Positions 7,868 through 16,399 of a DNA stretch of 64,000 bases are shown here, piece by piece. The DNA lies in assembly GCA_947494805.1 (NCBI GenBank), contig CANLWK010000006.1, positions 1 through 64,000 on the forward strand. Reading direction: 5' to 3'. Numbering within the stretch: position 1 is the stretch's first letter; each line of letters opens with the position of its first letter. The translations under genes and the position numbers were made by a program. Source of the DNA: an uncultured Croceitalea sp. GTDB taxonomy: Bacteria > Bacteroidota > Bacteroidia > Flavobacteriales > Flavobacteriaceae. The notes below the pieces were generated by a model. The model had not been told where the DNA came from and made no database searches. It worked only from the letters and a program-made list of their open reading frames with translations.

Positions 7868-9214
7868 ATGAAGCATTGTATCTATTTAATATTCTTTCTC
7901 TTGTCGGTTTCTTGTCAAAGAAATACAGGTACAATCAATTTAGACCAACAGATTCAGCAGCTTCACAACAAAGGGTTATTCAATGGCGCAATTATTGTTA
8001 CAGATGGCGGTAACACCATTCTTTCAAAAGGATTTGGTTATGCGAATTTTGAGGCCCAAGCTCCATTTAACACCCACACATCAATGGACACAGGTTCCAT
8101 TACTAAAACTTTCACGGCATTAGCAATGATGATACTTGCCGATTCCAAAGAAATCGATCTAAATACCCCCGTATGTAGTTTTATTCAGGAATTTCCGTAC
8201 GGATCAGTTACAATTCAACACCTATTGGAGCAAACCTCCGGAATCGTATCCGATGATTACGTTTTTGAAAGAGCACAAAAGGGCGTTACAATAACGAACT
8301 CTGTATTTTTGGATTTTCTTGTTAATGATACTCCTTCATTAGAATTTACCCCAGGTAGTGAGTACATGTACAACGGATACAATTATCGTCTTCTTGCCAT
8401 ACTGATTGAGACCATAAGTGAAGGTTCTTACGAAGATTTCATCAGAATGAACATGGCTGAACCGCTTGACTTAGAGAACTGGTTTCTAAGGCCTGCTAGA
8501 TCAATGGATTTACCGAGCAATCGGGCATTCGGTTATTCAAAGACCGAAGATTCCCTAATTGCATTTGGGTCTGAAGATTTTGAGGGGTTTTACGGTGACT
8601 GCAATTTGTTCTTTTCGACAGAAGATTTATCTAAATGGAGTAAATCATTCTTTGAAAACTTCATATATCCGGTCGATAAATTAAATCAGGCTTTGAGAAA
8701 AAAAAGCAAATTAAGTGAATTCAACATATTGCATTGGTACAAATTGACAGATCATGAAAAATACCACTTCACAGGAGATTGGAAGGGGTTTTACGCAATG
8801 GTCCATTATGATATAGATAGAAATAGGTCCATAGTATATCTCACCAACACCAACATGCCACACTGGCTTAGGCCCGCTTTGGTACGAAATATAAATCAAT
8901 TCTTAGATAACGGCCAATTGCCTAGTTGGAATTACCCAGAATCATTAGAACTCACGAACAAAGAAATAATAGGAGATTATCAATTAAAAAAAGAACAAAC
9001 TATTCACATTATTGAAAATGATAGTTTGCTCAAGATAAATACAAACAATAAAACCGTCAGGCTTTTTAAACTAAGTTCAAATATTTACTATGCACCGGCA
9101 ATTGACCTATGGGTGTGGTTTGCAAGAGATGATAAGAAAAACTTAAAAATCCATTGCTCTTCAATATATGAGTTGACTGAAGGAATCAAAAACAGCGGCC
9201 ACCAAGGGCCATAG
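7868..9214 (+). CDS. Serine beta-lactamase-fold hydrolase, predicted lipoprotein
   Basis: 448 residues. A lipobox (LLSVSC16) predicts a lipid-anchored periplasmic or outer-membrane protein. Residues about 25-350 are a class C beta-lactamase/penicillin-binding-protein fold (PF00144): catalytic S77-x-x-K80 in GSITKTFTA. The second motif, usually YxN, reads Y168-N-G with the Asn missing, so activity may be altered. A C-terminal domain of about 100 residues resembles the extra beta domain (often DUF3471-like) of such proteins. Substrate unknown; these enzymes are commonly peptidases or esterases rather than antibiotic-degrading. Stands alone, ATG start. Confidence 0.75.
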   Translation: MKHCIYLIFFLLSVSCQRNTGTINLDQQIQQLHNKGLFNGAIIVTDGGNTILSKGFGYANFEAQAPFNTHTSMDTGSITKTFTALAMMILADSKEIDLNTPVCSFIQEFPYGSVTIQHLLEQTSGIVSDDYVFERAQKGVTITNSVFLDFLVNDTPSLEFTPGSEYMYNGYNYRLLAILIETISEGSYEDFIRMNMAEPLDLENWFLRPARSMDLPSNRAFGYSKTEDSLIAFGSEDFEGFYGDCNLFFSTEDLSKWSKSFFENFIYPVDKLNQALRKKSKLSEFNILHWYKLTDHEKYHFTGDWKGFYAMVHYDIDRNRSIVYLTNTNMPHWLRPALVRNINQFLDNGQLPSWNYPESLELTNKEIIGDYQLKKEQTIHIIENDSLLKINTNNKTVRLFKLSSNIYYAPAIDLWVWFARDDKKNLKIHCSSIYELTEGIKNSGHQGP

Positions 9215-9324
9215 TTAATAGCTGGTTTTTCGTTAACTTCAAACCTATAAACCATCAACAGCTGTATTTACCAAGGTTAGAAATGCAGCGATTTCCAACG
9301 CCGCCACAAATCATAGCTGAGAAC

Positions 9325-9866
9325 GTTGGCAGTAATTAAGAAACCTGAATTGAAAATTAGAGAAACACATAGAAATAATTATACCATTTCAACTGACAGG
9401 GATAAATTAGATATTTTGGCCATTCACAAATTCCTTGCAAACGAAACTGATTGGGCTAACGGAATTCCAATCAATACTTTGAAAACATCAATTGAAAACT
9501 CGTTGAATTTTGGGCTTTATTACGAAAACAGACAAATTGGCTTTGCTAGAATAATCTCAGACTATTCGACTATTGCATATTTAGGAGATGTTTATGTTCT
9601 TAATGAATATAGAGGAAAAGGATTAAGTAAATGGCTGATAAATGAAATAATGGGACACCCTGATCTTCAAGGATTAAGACGCTGGATTTTATTAACTGAT
9701 ACAGCTGAATGGCTTTATAAAAAGTTTGGGTTTACGGAAATACCGAACCCTAAATTTTATATGGAGAAACATAACCCGAATGTATATAACGGACCAGATA
9801 AAACTAATGCCAACAACATATAAAAATAGTTGCTCAATTTTTAGCTAAACCAAAGGTAGTTACAAG
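9325..9866 (+). mobile_element. Cassette-like unit with a GNAT gene and truncated 3' site
   Basis: Core GTTGGCA (9325-9331) is matched by its inverse TGCCAAC (9808-9814) inside the 3' end of the ORF. The following site starts like the others (CAACATATAAAAATAG) but lacks the returning arm and breaks off near 9866, where a fragment of an unrelated porin gene begins. I take this as the right end of the array. Confidence 0.5.
9326..9823 (+). CDS. GNAT family N-acetyltransferase
   Basis: Up to 165 residues. The GNAT fold is shown by the acetyl-CoA loop VYVLNEYRGKGLSKWL (about residues 91-106; R-G-K-G form of Q/RxxGxG/A), the preceding strand IAYLGD, and the C-terminal strand with LYKKFGFTEI. Substrate unknown; this subgroup of small stand-alone acetyltransferases is common in cassettes. 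No ATG is near the 5' end: the open frame begins with TTG at 9326, which is inside the GTTGGCA core, and another TTG lies at 9350. The last codons (TNANNI) read through the closing core, so gene and unit boundaries are interlocked. Confidence 0.75.
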   Translation: MAVIKKPELKIRETHRNNYTISTDRDKLDILAIHKFLANETDWANGIPINTLKTSIENSLNFGLYYENRQIGFARIISDYSTIAYLGDVYVLNEYRGKGLSKWLINEIMGHPDLQGLRRWILLTDTAEWLYKKFGFTEIPNPKFYMEKHNPNVYNGPDKTNANNI

Positions 9867-9867
9867 T

Positions 9868-10173
9868 TTGCGCCCCTCATTTGAATTTTATCCAAGCAAT
9901 GGCCTTGCCATTTATTTTGATTATGTCTTCTTTTACAGAACCCAGTCCAATGAAGGCCTCTATGTCCATCCTCGATTTTTGACTCGTGAGACGAACTGCA
10001 TTGGCACAAAACATATAGGCGATGTTTTCGGCCTTCAAATCTCTTACGATATCAATCGCAACATTTCTTTCTATCTACGAAGTTCTTATTTTATTGCCGG
10101 TCAATTTATCAAAACAACAGGTGATTCAGAAAATACATTTTACATAGCACCGACCCTAAGTTTTAAGTTTTGA
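9868..10173 (+). pseudogene. 3' remnant of an alginate-export-type outer-membrane porin
   Basis: About 100 residues matching in pattern only the C-terminus of the alginate_exp family (PF13372): a strand with DYVFFYR, the SNEGLY turn, then IGTKHIGDVFG, FIAGQFI and a terminal strand ending in KF, as needed for outer-membrane insertion. Family members have about 400 residues, so the signal peptide and most of the barrel are missing. No start codon other than a TTG at the break. The break coincides with the end of the cassette-like array at about 9866, suggesting that insertion or deletion there destroyed the gene. Confidence 0.55.
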
Positions 10174-10335
10174 TTATTATAATGTGAGAACAAAAAGATC
10201 TTAAAAACACTATAAAAGCACTCGCGGATAGTATGCTGCACAGAACCATTTTTGTCTTGAAATAAGTATCTTGCTTTACGATAAGCTAGTACCCGATATG
10301 CCCTTAGACGACCCGCTGCAAAAAATTGAAATAAC

Positions 10336-10791
10336 ATGAGAGCTCTTTTAACAGTGCTATTAATGGTCTTTATAGGCGGCTGTAAACACCAAACAAAAAA
10401 CCAAACCAACGACCGTCTTCCCATTAACGGAACCTGGGAGTTGGTTTCGGCAACAACAATTCAAGGTGATAGCAGCTATCAGAAAGATCTATCTAACAAA
10501 AGAATGATCAAAATAATAAATGAATCCCATTTTGCCTTTCTAAACCACGACCTCAACAAAGGACAAGATTCACTGAAGTCGTTCGTCGCAGGAGGAGGAA
10601 GTTACAAATTGGTAGAAGACAAATACACCGAGTTTTTGGAATATTGCAATTATCGAGAATGGGAGGAAAACACTTTTGAGTTTACTTTAGAGTTAAAAGG
10701 AGACACCCTTGTTCAAAAGGGTATTGAAGAGATTAAAGAACTTGGTGTTGATCAAAGAATAATCGAAGTTTACATAAGAACAGAGAAATAA
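10336..10791 (+). CDS. Lipocalin-like lipoprotein
   Basis: 151 residues with a lipoprotein signal (VFIGGC16). After the anchor comes GTWELVSAT, the opening strand pattern of lipocalin-like small beta-barrels (Lipocalin_4/DUF4488-type), followed by alternating beta strands and a final EVYIRTEK strand. These proteins in Bacteroidota are of unknown ligand. Stands alone; 162 bp upstream hold no feature I can name. Confidence 0.5.
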   Translation: MRALLTVLLMVFIGGCKHQTKNQTNDRLPINGTWELVSATTIQGDSSYQKDLSNKRMIKIINESHFAFLNHDLNKGQDSLKSFVAGGGSYKLVEDKYTEFLEYCNYREWEENTFEFTLELKGDTLVQKGIEEIKELGVDQRIIEVYIRTEK

Positions 10792-10903
10792 CCGTTAACA
10801 ACAAAAAACTCTATTTATTGTGGCTTAGGAGACATTAATTCGACCAAACAAACCGTTTGGTGCAAGCTGTAGTAAATTTTAATCAAAAAATCGGTTTCTA
10901 AAA

Positions 10904-11419
10904 ATGAAGACCACTAGAGTTAGGCAATTGGTAAAAGCAGTAACCATAATACTGTCAATCACATGTACGACTTTGATGTTCGCTCAGTCAAAAAAACAAG
11001 ATGCCCAATCATCCGATACCCAAGAACTTCGGTTAGAGTTTAATGTTATGAAAAATATTTCATTTGCAAAAAATGTGAAATACGATGATCACTCAAAATA
11101 CCGATTCATAGAAAATGGAATTTACGAGGACTTGAACGATGACAGTGGACAGAAATATCGGATGACGGTCAGCTACGAACTAGAATTCGACGAAACCAAC
11201 AATCAATATCCTTTAGAGGATATTTTGGACAGATATTTGATGCATGTTTCCGATTTTCTAAAATCTGAAAATGGCCCGAGTTCAAATAGGTATGTACTTG
11301 AGCTTGCCGGATATCTCGATAAAATGAAAGAGGCCAAAGAGATAATTGGCAAGAGGGTCTTTAATAGAGAGATTAAATCCAAAGATGGAAAAATAAGGGT
11401 TGGATTGGTTATTGAATAA
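10904..11419 (+). CDS. Hypothetical secreted protein
   Basis: 171 residues with a signal peptide (hydrophobic VTIILSITCTTLMF, cleavage probably after FAQ28). The mature part is charged and mixed alpha/beta (MTVSYELEFDETNN; MHVSDFLKSENG). No family recognised. It follows the lipocalin-like gene by 112 bp; no shared operon evidence. Confidence 0.45.
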   Translation: MKTTRVRQLVKAVTIILSITCTTLMFAQSKKQDAQSSDTQELRLEFNVMKNISFAKNVKYDDHSKYRFIENGIYEDLNDDSGQKYRMTVSYELEFDETNNQYPLEDILDRYLMHVSDFLKSENGPSSNRYVLELAGYLDKMKEAKEIIGKRVFNREIKSKDGKIRVGLVIE

Positions 11420-11575
11420 ATAGGCAGACCACCTAGGGGAATGTTTGAATACTCAGCGCTGTGCCAATACGAAGAATTGGTGTCTGTTCCGTGCCCTACA
11501 TTACATGAACAAGACCCATCGGTAGCTTAAAACGCTATACCAGATAAAGGTCATTGTTTTTTTAAAAAAAAGTAA

Positions 11576-12151
11576 ATGTCAAAAGAGCTTTTTCAACATA
11601 TTAATAGATTTATAGAAGTCGATGAAGTTGATTTTCAAAAAATAGCATCATTTTTCAGCCCTCGAAGTTTAAAAAAGAAAGAGGTTTTAGTCAAAGCAAG
11701 TAGCCAATGTAATTCTAATCATTTTGTTTTAAAAGGATGCCTTCATATGTTTTTTATCAGCAATAACGGGACAGAACGAACCGTTCAATTTGCTATCGAA
11801 AATTGGTGGCTGACCGATTTTTTAGCCTATCACAATCAAACAACAACGGACTTTTATATTCAGGCCGTTGAAGACACACAGATCATTTCGATCACCTATA
11901 ATAAACAAGAACAGTTATTAAAGCAATTTCCTCAGCTCGAAAAATACTTTAGATGCATCTTTCAAATTTCATATGGTGCTTCTTTAGTGAAAATGAAATA
12001 TCAATTTGACCTTTCTAAAGAAGAAATTTATTTCCATTTTACAACGCAATTCCCTGAATTTGCCCAAAGAGTTCCCCAATATCTTATCGCCTCTTTTTTG
12101 GGTCTTACACCAGAATATGTAAGTGAAATCAGAGGTAAAAAGCGTTCTTAA
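11576..12151 (+). CDS. Crp/Fnr family transcriptional regulator
   Basis: 191 residues. The N-terminal 120 residues form a cyclic-nucleotide-binding-type beta barrel (LVKASSQCNSNHFVLKGCLHMF...VQFAIENWW), with a C-terminal helix-turn-helix whose recognition helix is in LIASFLGLTPEYVSEIRG. The arginine/glutamate signature for cAMP is not evident, as in most Bacteroidota members. Located 57 bp before the AhpD-like and DoxX genes on the same strand, an arrangement often seen in Bacteroidota, so it probably controls them. Confidence 0.8.
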   Translation: MSKELFQHINRFIEVDEVDFQKIASFFSPRSLKKKEVLVKASSQCNSNHFVLKGCLHMFFISNNGTERTVQFAIENWWLTDFLAYHNQTTTDFYIQAVEDTQIISITYNKQEQLLKQFPQLEKYFRCIFQISYGASLVKMKYQFDLSKEEIYFHFTTQFPEFAQRVPQYLIASFLGLTPEYVSEIRGKKRS

Positions 12152-12208
12152 ACCAGTTTAAGAATTTCGGCCGTGCCCTAACGTAATTTTGGGGTAAAAT
12201 ATAAAAAA

Positions 12209-12658
12209 ATGGACAATAGAATTCAAATTGATGTAACGGAGCCCTCTGCCTATAAAGGCATGTACGCTCTAGAAAATTACCTACAACAAAGCCAATTAAG
12301 CAAGACACATTTAAATCTGATTAAAATTAGGGCATCTCAGCTAAATGGTTGTTCTTTCTGTATAGATATGCACACCAAAGAAGCTCTAAAAAGCGGCGAG
12401 AAACAACAACGGATTTTTTTACTTAACGCTTGGAGGAAAACAGATTTGTTTACTGAAGAGGAAAAAATCATTTTGCAAATTACCGAAGAAGTGACCATGA
12501 TCCATCGTAATGGGTTGACTACAGATTCTTACAATAAGGTTCTTGAAAAATTTGATGCCAACTATTTTTCACAAATGATAATGGCCATCACAACCATAAA
12601 TGCGTGGAACAGAATAGCTATAAGCACAAATAAGCCCCTAGAAAATAACCCAGAATAA
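12209..12658 (+). CDS. Carboxymuconolactone decarboxylase/AhpD-like protein
   Basis: 149 residues. The helical AhpD fold with redox motif C48-S-F-C51 followed by H55 (CSFCIDMH), the active-site arrangement of alkylhydroperoxidase AhpD-core proteins (TIGR00778 type). It likely reduces peroxides or other thiol-accessible substrates; the electron donor is unknown. Three bp separate it from the DoxX gene, so they are co-transcribed. Confidence 0.85.
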   Translation: MDNRIQIDVTEPSAYKGMYALENYLQQSQLSKTHLNLIKIRASQLNGCSFCIDMHTKEALKSGEKQQRIFLLNAWRKTDLFTEEEKIILQITEEVTMIHRNGLTTDSYNKVLEKFDANYFSQMIMAITTINAWNRIAISTNKPLENNPE

Positions 12659-12661
12659 ACT

Positions 12662-13108
12662 ATGACCAATAGAATTGTCAAACTCTTTCTTAGACTTGCT
12701 ATTTCTACAGGATTTTTATCAGCGGTCGCTGACAGATTTGGGTTATGGGGCAACGAATATTCAGTTTGGGGAAATTGGTCCAATTTCTTGGAGTACACCC
12801 AATTAATAAATCCTTGGGTTCCAAGTTCCCTTGTTCCAGTCATTGGAACTATCGCGACAATAGCCGAAATTGTCTTTGCAGCAGGTCTGATACTTGGGTT
12901 TAAAACAGAATTATTCGCCAAATTAAGCGGGGGGCTCTTGCTACTATTTGCCCTATCCATGACGTTTTCAACAGGAATAAAAGGAGCCTTTGATTTTTCT
13001 GTTTTCAGCGCTTCTGCCGGGGCTTTTGCCTTAAGTCTGCTAAAAGAGAAATATTTGGAATTGGACAACTTGATTTTTTATGGAACAACTGAACCAAAAA
13101 ATCAATAA
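12662..13108 (+). CDS. DoxX family membrane protein
   Basis: 148 residues with about four transmembrane helices (near residues 8-25, 55-80, 88-106 and 112-130), in the DoxX/DoxD-like pattern. Follows the AhpD-like gene by 3 bp. DoxX proteins frequently travel with peroxidase-type genes and are proposed to take part in membrane-linked redox defence; the specific role here is inferred. Confidence 0.75.
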   Translation: MTNRIVKLFLRLAISTGFLSAVADRFGLWGNEYSVWGNWSNFLEYTQLINPWVPSSLVPVIGTIATIAEIVFAAGLILGFKTELFAKLSGGLLLLFALSMTFSTGIKGAFDFSVFSASAGAFALSLLKEKYLELDNLIFYGTTEPKNQ

Positions 13109-13134
13109 AATTTCATGAGGTTGGACCTGGACTT

Positions 13135-13209
13135 ATGAACAAAGCTGCTAAAAAGGCACGTGAAAATAGATTTAAAGAGGCCCTGGGGTATAGCACAACC
13201 GAGAATTAG
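13135..13209 (+). pseudogene. Possible C-terminal remnant read into a cassette-like core
   Basis: A 24-codon frame (starting MNKAAKKARENRF) ends just inside a core-like AGCACAACC (13192-13200). The frame stays open for several codons upstream (HEVGPGL). Ends of genes running into the core are also seen at 9808 and 57645. It may be the tail of a lost cassette gene; too short to identify. Confidence 0.25.
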
Positions 13210-13250
13210 TAACTTAAACCCATAAAATCACTGGTCATCCAAGACCGTTG
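13192..13250 (+). repeat. Relic of an attC-like site
   Basis: Between AGCACAACC and CCGTTGATAG lies AATTAGTAACTTAAACCC, nearly the same as a segment of site B (about 6744-6761), with the same order relative to a following ACCG(T/A)TG core. Shorter (59 bp) than sites A and B, so probably partly deleted. No inverse of GTTGATAG was found after the next gene. Confidence 0.3.
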
Positions 13251-13284
13251 ATAGTAATGCGAAACTGACAACAAAGGCAAACAA

Positions 13285-13878
13285 TTGACCGATAGTATCT
13301 TGAATGAGCCTATTTTTAATATCGACTACAATTCATGGAGGCTTCTAAAAAATCCGGAAACGGGTTTATTAATAGAACCTGTGCCCATTGAAGATTTTGA
13401 TAAGTTCGAATATTGGAGTGATGAATTCAACCAACCCGTAAGGCAAGTGATTTCTATAAACGATAGGCCCTCATATGCTGATTATTTGGATGTTAAAACA
13501 GGATTATTGCACAGAAGGGTAGCATTACTTCTTGGATGTAGCGCATATGATGATGAAATTAGTAAAGAACAATATGAAGAATTATGCCAAACCGTTCTTT
13601 TAAAACACCATTATCAAAAACAGATAAACTATGAACTACTGCTGCCCTATCAATCACTGGCACTCTCTTTTTTTGAATTTGAAGGAAGGTTATTGATAAA
13701 CAAGGTACACTCGCTATTTGAACTCAATTGTGAAAAACAAATGGTAGAAAAGACCATTTTATCATTAGACGATATGATATCTAAAGCCAAAAAACTTAGC
13801 GAACACGAATTTTACCATGCTGCTATTCGGGTATTGATTGAAAAGAAGGGAAAAGGTTTTCTTACCAACGACGTCTAG
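13285..13878 (+). CDS. Hypothetical protein of unknown function
   Basis: 197 residues, no signal peptide or membrane segment, acidic with aromatic-rich N-terminus and a helical C-terminus (SLDDMISKAKKLSEHEF). Start is a TTG at 13285; no ATG is near. Preceded by an attC-like relic, so it may be cassette cargo. It converges with the M28 peptidase gene (stop at 13969). No family recognised. Confidence 0.5.
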   Translation: MTDSILNEPIFNIDYNSWRLLKNPETGLLIEPVPIEDFDKFEYWSDEFNQPVRQVISINDRPSYADYLDVKTGLLHRRVALLLGCSAYDDEISKEQYEELCQTVLLKHHYQKQINYELLLPYQSLALSFFEFEGRLLINKVHSLFELNCEKQMVEKTILSLDDMISKAKKLSEHEFYHAAIRVLIEKKGKGFLTNDV

Positions 13879-13968
13879 GATGATACCCACAAGGCCATTA
13901 GAAAGCAAATGGAAACTGAGCGCAATCACTTTGTCAATCAATACACATAAAAGTTTGTTGATCCTTAA

Positions 13969-15363
13969 CTACCCTTTAACCTTTTTTGGTGTGGTAAAAC
14001 CATATTTATCCACTAAATAGACCAAACTTGCCATTGTTGCTGCACCAAGTTCCAATTCACGTTTATTGACATGCTCAAACGTGTCATTTTCAGCATGATG
14101 ATGGTCAAAATAGCGCTGGGAATCAGGTCTCAAACCAGCCAAAACCAAGTTCTCATCTTTTAACGGTCCTATATCAGCTCCGCTTCCGCCCTTGATGAAC
14201 ATATGAATCAAATAGGGTTCAAAAAGTGTTTTCCAACCTTCAATCTTTTTGAAGTCCTCATCAGAGCAATCAAAAGAAAATCCTCGAGGGGTAAAGCCGC
14301 CAGCATCGCTCTCCAACGCAAAAACGTGGTTTTCATTCTTTGATTTGGCCACTTCGGCATATTTGTTTCCGCCACGTAGCCCGTTTTCTTCATTCATAAA
14401 CAGCACTACGCGCAATGTCCTCTTGGGTTTATACCCACTTGCTTTTATCAGTCGCAGTACGTCCATACTCTGTACCACCCCTGCTCCATCATCATGTGAT
14501 CCGTCACCTAAATCCCACGAATCTAAATGTCCCCCTACAATCATAATCTCATCAGGATGGGTGCTTCCCTTAATCTCTCCGATAACGTTATAAGACTGTA
14601 CATCATCAAACTGTTTGCAATTCTGTTTGAAATAAAAGCTGATATCAGGGTTCAACTGTAGCGTCGTACTCAATAGTTCAGCTCCTTTGGTACTTATTGC
14701 TGCTGCAGGAATTCGATTTTGTACAGGGGTGTCACCATAGCTCATAGAACCAGTGTGCGGATAATCATCCATCCGCAGGTTCATTGATCTGACAATGATT
14801 CCGGCGGCTCCATATTTTCCTGCCTCTGCCGCACCAGAATATCGCTGATCAACACAGCTTGAATAGGCACTGAACGTACTGATCTGGGTGGGGTCCATCG
14901 GGCGGTTAAAGAATACTATTTTACCCCTGACCTTATCCTTGCCCAATTTCTCCAAATCCTCGATACCCTGTACTTCGACAACCTTGCCCTTTAACCCGCT
15001 ATCTGGTGTGGCAACGGAACCGCCCAGCGCGCAGATCGGCACGTTGGTCGTGACGCCAGGTCTTGTTTCAATATAGGCAAACTCTGGTGTGCCCCGCACC
15101 CATTTTGGCACCATTACCGGCTGTAACCAAACGCGATCTAATCCAAGGGAGTCCAATTGCTTTCGCGTATAGTCAACCGCTTGCTGTGCTTGTACCGAAC
15201 CTGAGAGCCTACCACCTATTTGGTTTGACAAATGATTGAGCCAGTCATAGGCTTTTCCATTGGTCAATGCCATATCGTAAATGGACTTTAACTGCTTTTC
15301 ATCTTCAGATTGAGCGACAATCAGGTTTAGGCTAAGGAATACAATCAGAAAGGTACTTCTCAT
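13969..15363 (-). CDS. M28 family zinc metallopeptidase with PA domain, secreted
   Basis: 464 residues with signal peptide (cleavage near VAQ18). A PA domain (about 115-225) is inserted before the M28 catalytic core (about 255-455). Metal ligands visible: H279 (GGHLDSWD), D291/D292 (HDDGAG), the general base and ligand pair E325-E326 (NEENG), D353 (ESDAGG) and a His of the DHHH cluster (420-423). It resembles aminopeptidase/carboxypeptidase Q-like enzymes that trim peptides outside the cytoplasm. Start overlaps the end of the upstream ppk2 gene by 4 bp, so both are probably co-transcribed although functionally unrelated. Confidence 0.85.
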   Translation of the reverse strand: MRSTFLIVFLSLNLIVAQSEDEKQLKSIYDMALTNGKAYDWLNHLSNQIGGRLSGSVQAQQAVDYTRKQLDSLGLDRVWLQPVMVPKWVRGTPEFAYIETRPGVTTNVPICALGGSVATPDSGLKGKVVEVQGIEDLEKLGKDKVRGKIVFFNRPMDPTQISTFSAYSSCVDQRYSGAAEAGKYGAAGIIVRSMNLRMDDYPHTGSMSYGDTPVQNRIPAAAISTKGAELLSTTLQLNPDISFYFKQNCKQFDDVQSYNVIGEIKGSTHPDEIMIVGGHLDSWDLGDGSHDDGAGVVQSMDVLRLIKASGYKPKRTLRVVLFMNEENGLRGGNKYAEVAKSKNENHVFALESDAGGFTPRGFSFDCSDEDFKKIEGWKTLFEPYLIHMFIKGGSGADIGPLKDENLVLAGLRPDSQRYFDHHHAENDTFEHVNKRELELGAATMASLVYLVDKYGFTTPKKVKG

Positions 15364-16244
15364 TCGTTTTCTTTTTCAAGTTGTTGTTTGAAGATTTCTA
15401 AATTAGCCTTTATTTCATCATCAAGCTCGGGCTCTTTCACATCTTTGTATTTTTTTAACGATTGCAACAAGATTTCGGCAACAATTACCCGGGCTGCCTT
15501 TTTATTGTCGGCCGGCACCACATACCATGGCGCATGTGGTTTAGAAGTATTGTTAATGGCCTGTTCGTAACAAACCTGATACTTATCCCACAGTTGCCGT
15601 TCTTTTAGGTCAGAAGGGCTGAACTTCCAGTTCTTTTCACGAAGTTCTAATCTGCGCAACAAACGTTGTCGTTGTTCTTCTTTTGACAAATGCAGAAAAA
15701 ATTTGAAAATTAGGGTTCCATTTTCAGCAATGTGCCGTTCAAAATCGTTGATCTGTCGATACCTTTTCTCCCAAAAGGCATCATCGATGTCTTCAACACT
15801 ATTGATACCAGGAATATTCTCCCCCAAAATGTACTGCGGATGCACTTTGGTCACCAGTACATTTTCATAGTGCGTTCTATTGAACACGCTGAATTTTCCC
15901 CGAGCGGGCAAAGCGATATAATGGCGCCATAAATAGTCATGATCCAACTCTAACTTTGTAGGAACCTTAAAACTGTGTACCTCAACGCCACGTGCATTGA
16001 GTTCTTTGAAGACCTCGCGTATCAAACTGTCCTTACCTGCCGTATCCATGCCCTGTAGACAGACCAAAACCCCATATTTGCCATGAGCATATAAGGTGTC
16101 TTGAAATTCAGCAAGTTGCTTACTGGTCTTTTCAAGTTCTTTTTTCAGTTCTTTATTGGTCAAACCAAAATCTTCGTAAGTGCTGCGTGAGGTCAATGTG
16201 GTTTGGGCATCAACTAAAAATGACGTGCTATCAATCTTATCCAT
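15360..16244 (-). CDS. ppk2: Polyphosphate kinase 2 family (polyphosphate:nucleotide phosphotransferase)
   Basis: 294 residues from the ATG at 16244 (six extra codons are open upstream). Walker A G71-MDTAGKDS (numbered from the longer frame), lid arginines (WRHYIALPARG), and the FNRTHYENVL motif typical of PPK2. One-domain class, which transfers phosphate from polyphosphate to AMP/ADP-type nucleotides. Cytoplasmic. Followed with 4-bp overlap by the M28 peptidase. Which nucleotide is preferred cannot be told. Confidence 0.85.
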   Translation of the reverse strand: MDKIDSTSFLVDAQTTLTSRSTYEDFGLTNKELKKELEKTSKQLAEFQDTLYAHGKYGVLVCLQGMDTAGKDSLIREVFKELNARGVEVHSFKVPTKLELDHDYLWRHYIALPARGKFSVFNRTHYENVLVTKVHPQYILGENIPGINSVEDIDDAFWEKRYRQINDFERHIAENGTLIFKFFLHLSKEEQRQRLLRRLELREKNWKFSPSDLKERQLWDKYQVCYEQAINNTSKPHAPWYVVPADNKKAARVIVAEILLQSLKKYKDVKEPELDDEIKANLEIFKQQLEKENE

Positions 16245-16399
16245 AGCTTGAAATATACACATTTTTAGGGATAGGATTGAGGACCATGGACAACCCCGGC
16301 GACAATTGCCTCAAAAGACCAAAAGAAGCAGTACTCTAAAAGCCAAAAAGAATGATTACCAATGTGCTATAAGGGCCTCAAGTATTCTGCGAACTGAGG

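Noticed and set aside
10140-10424. 94-codon minus-strand ORF
   Set aside because: Overlaps the signal peptide region of the lipocalin-like gene and the porin remnant; Arg/Phe-rich without domain.
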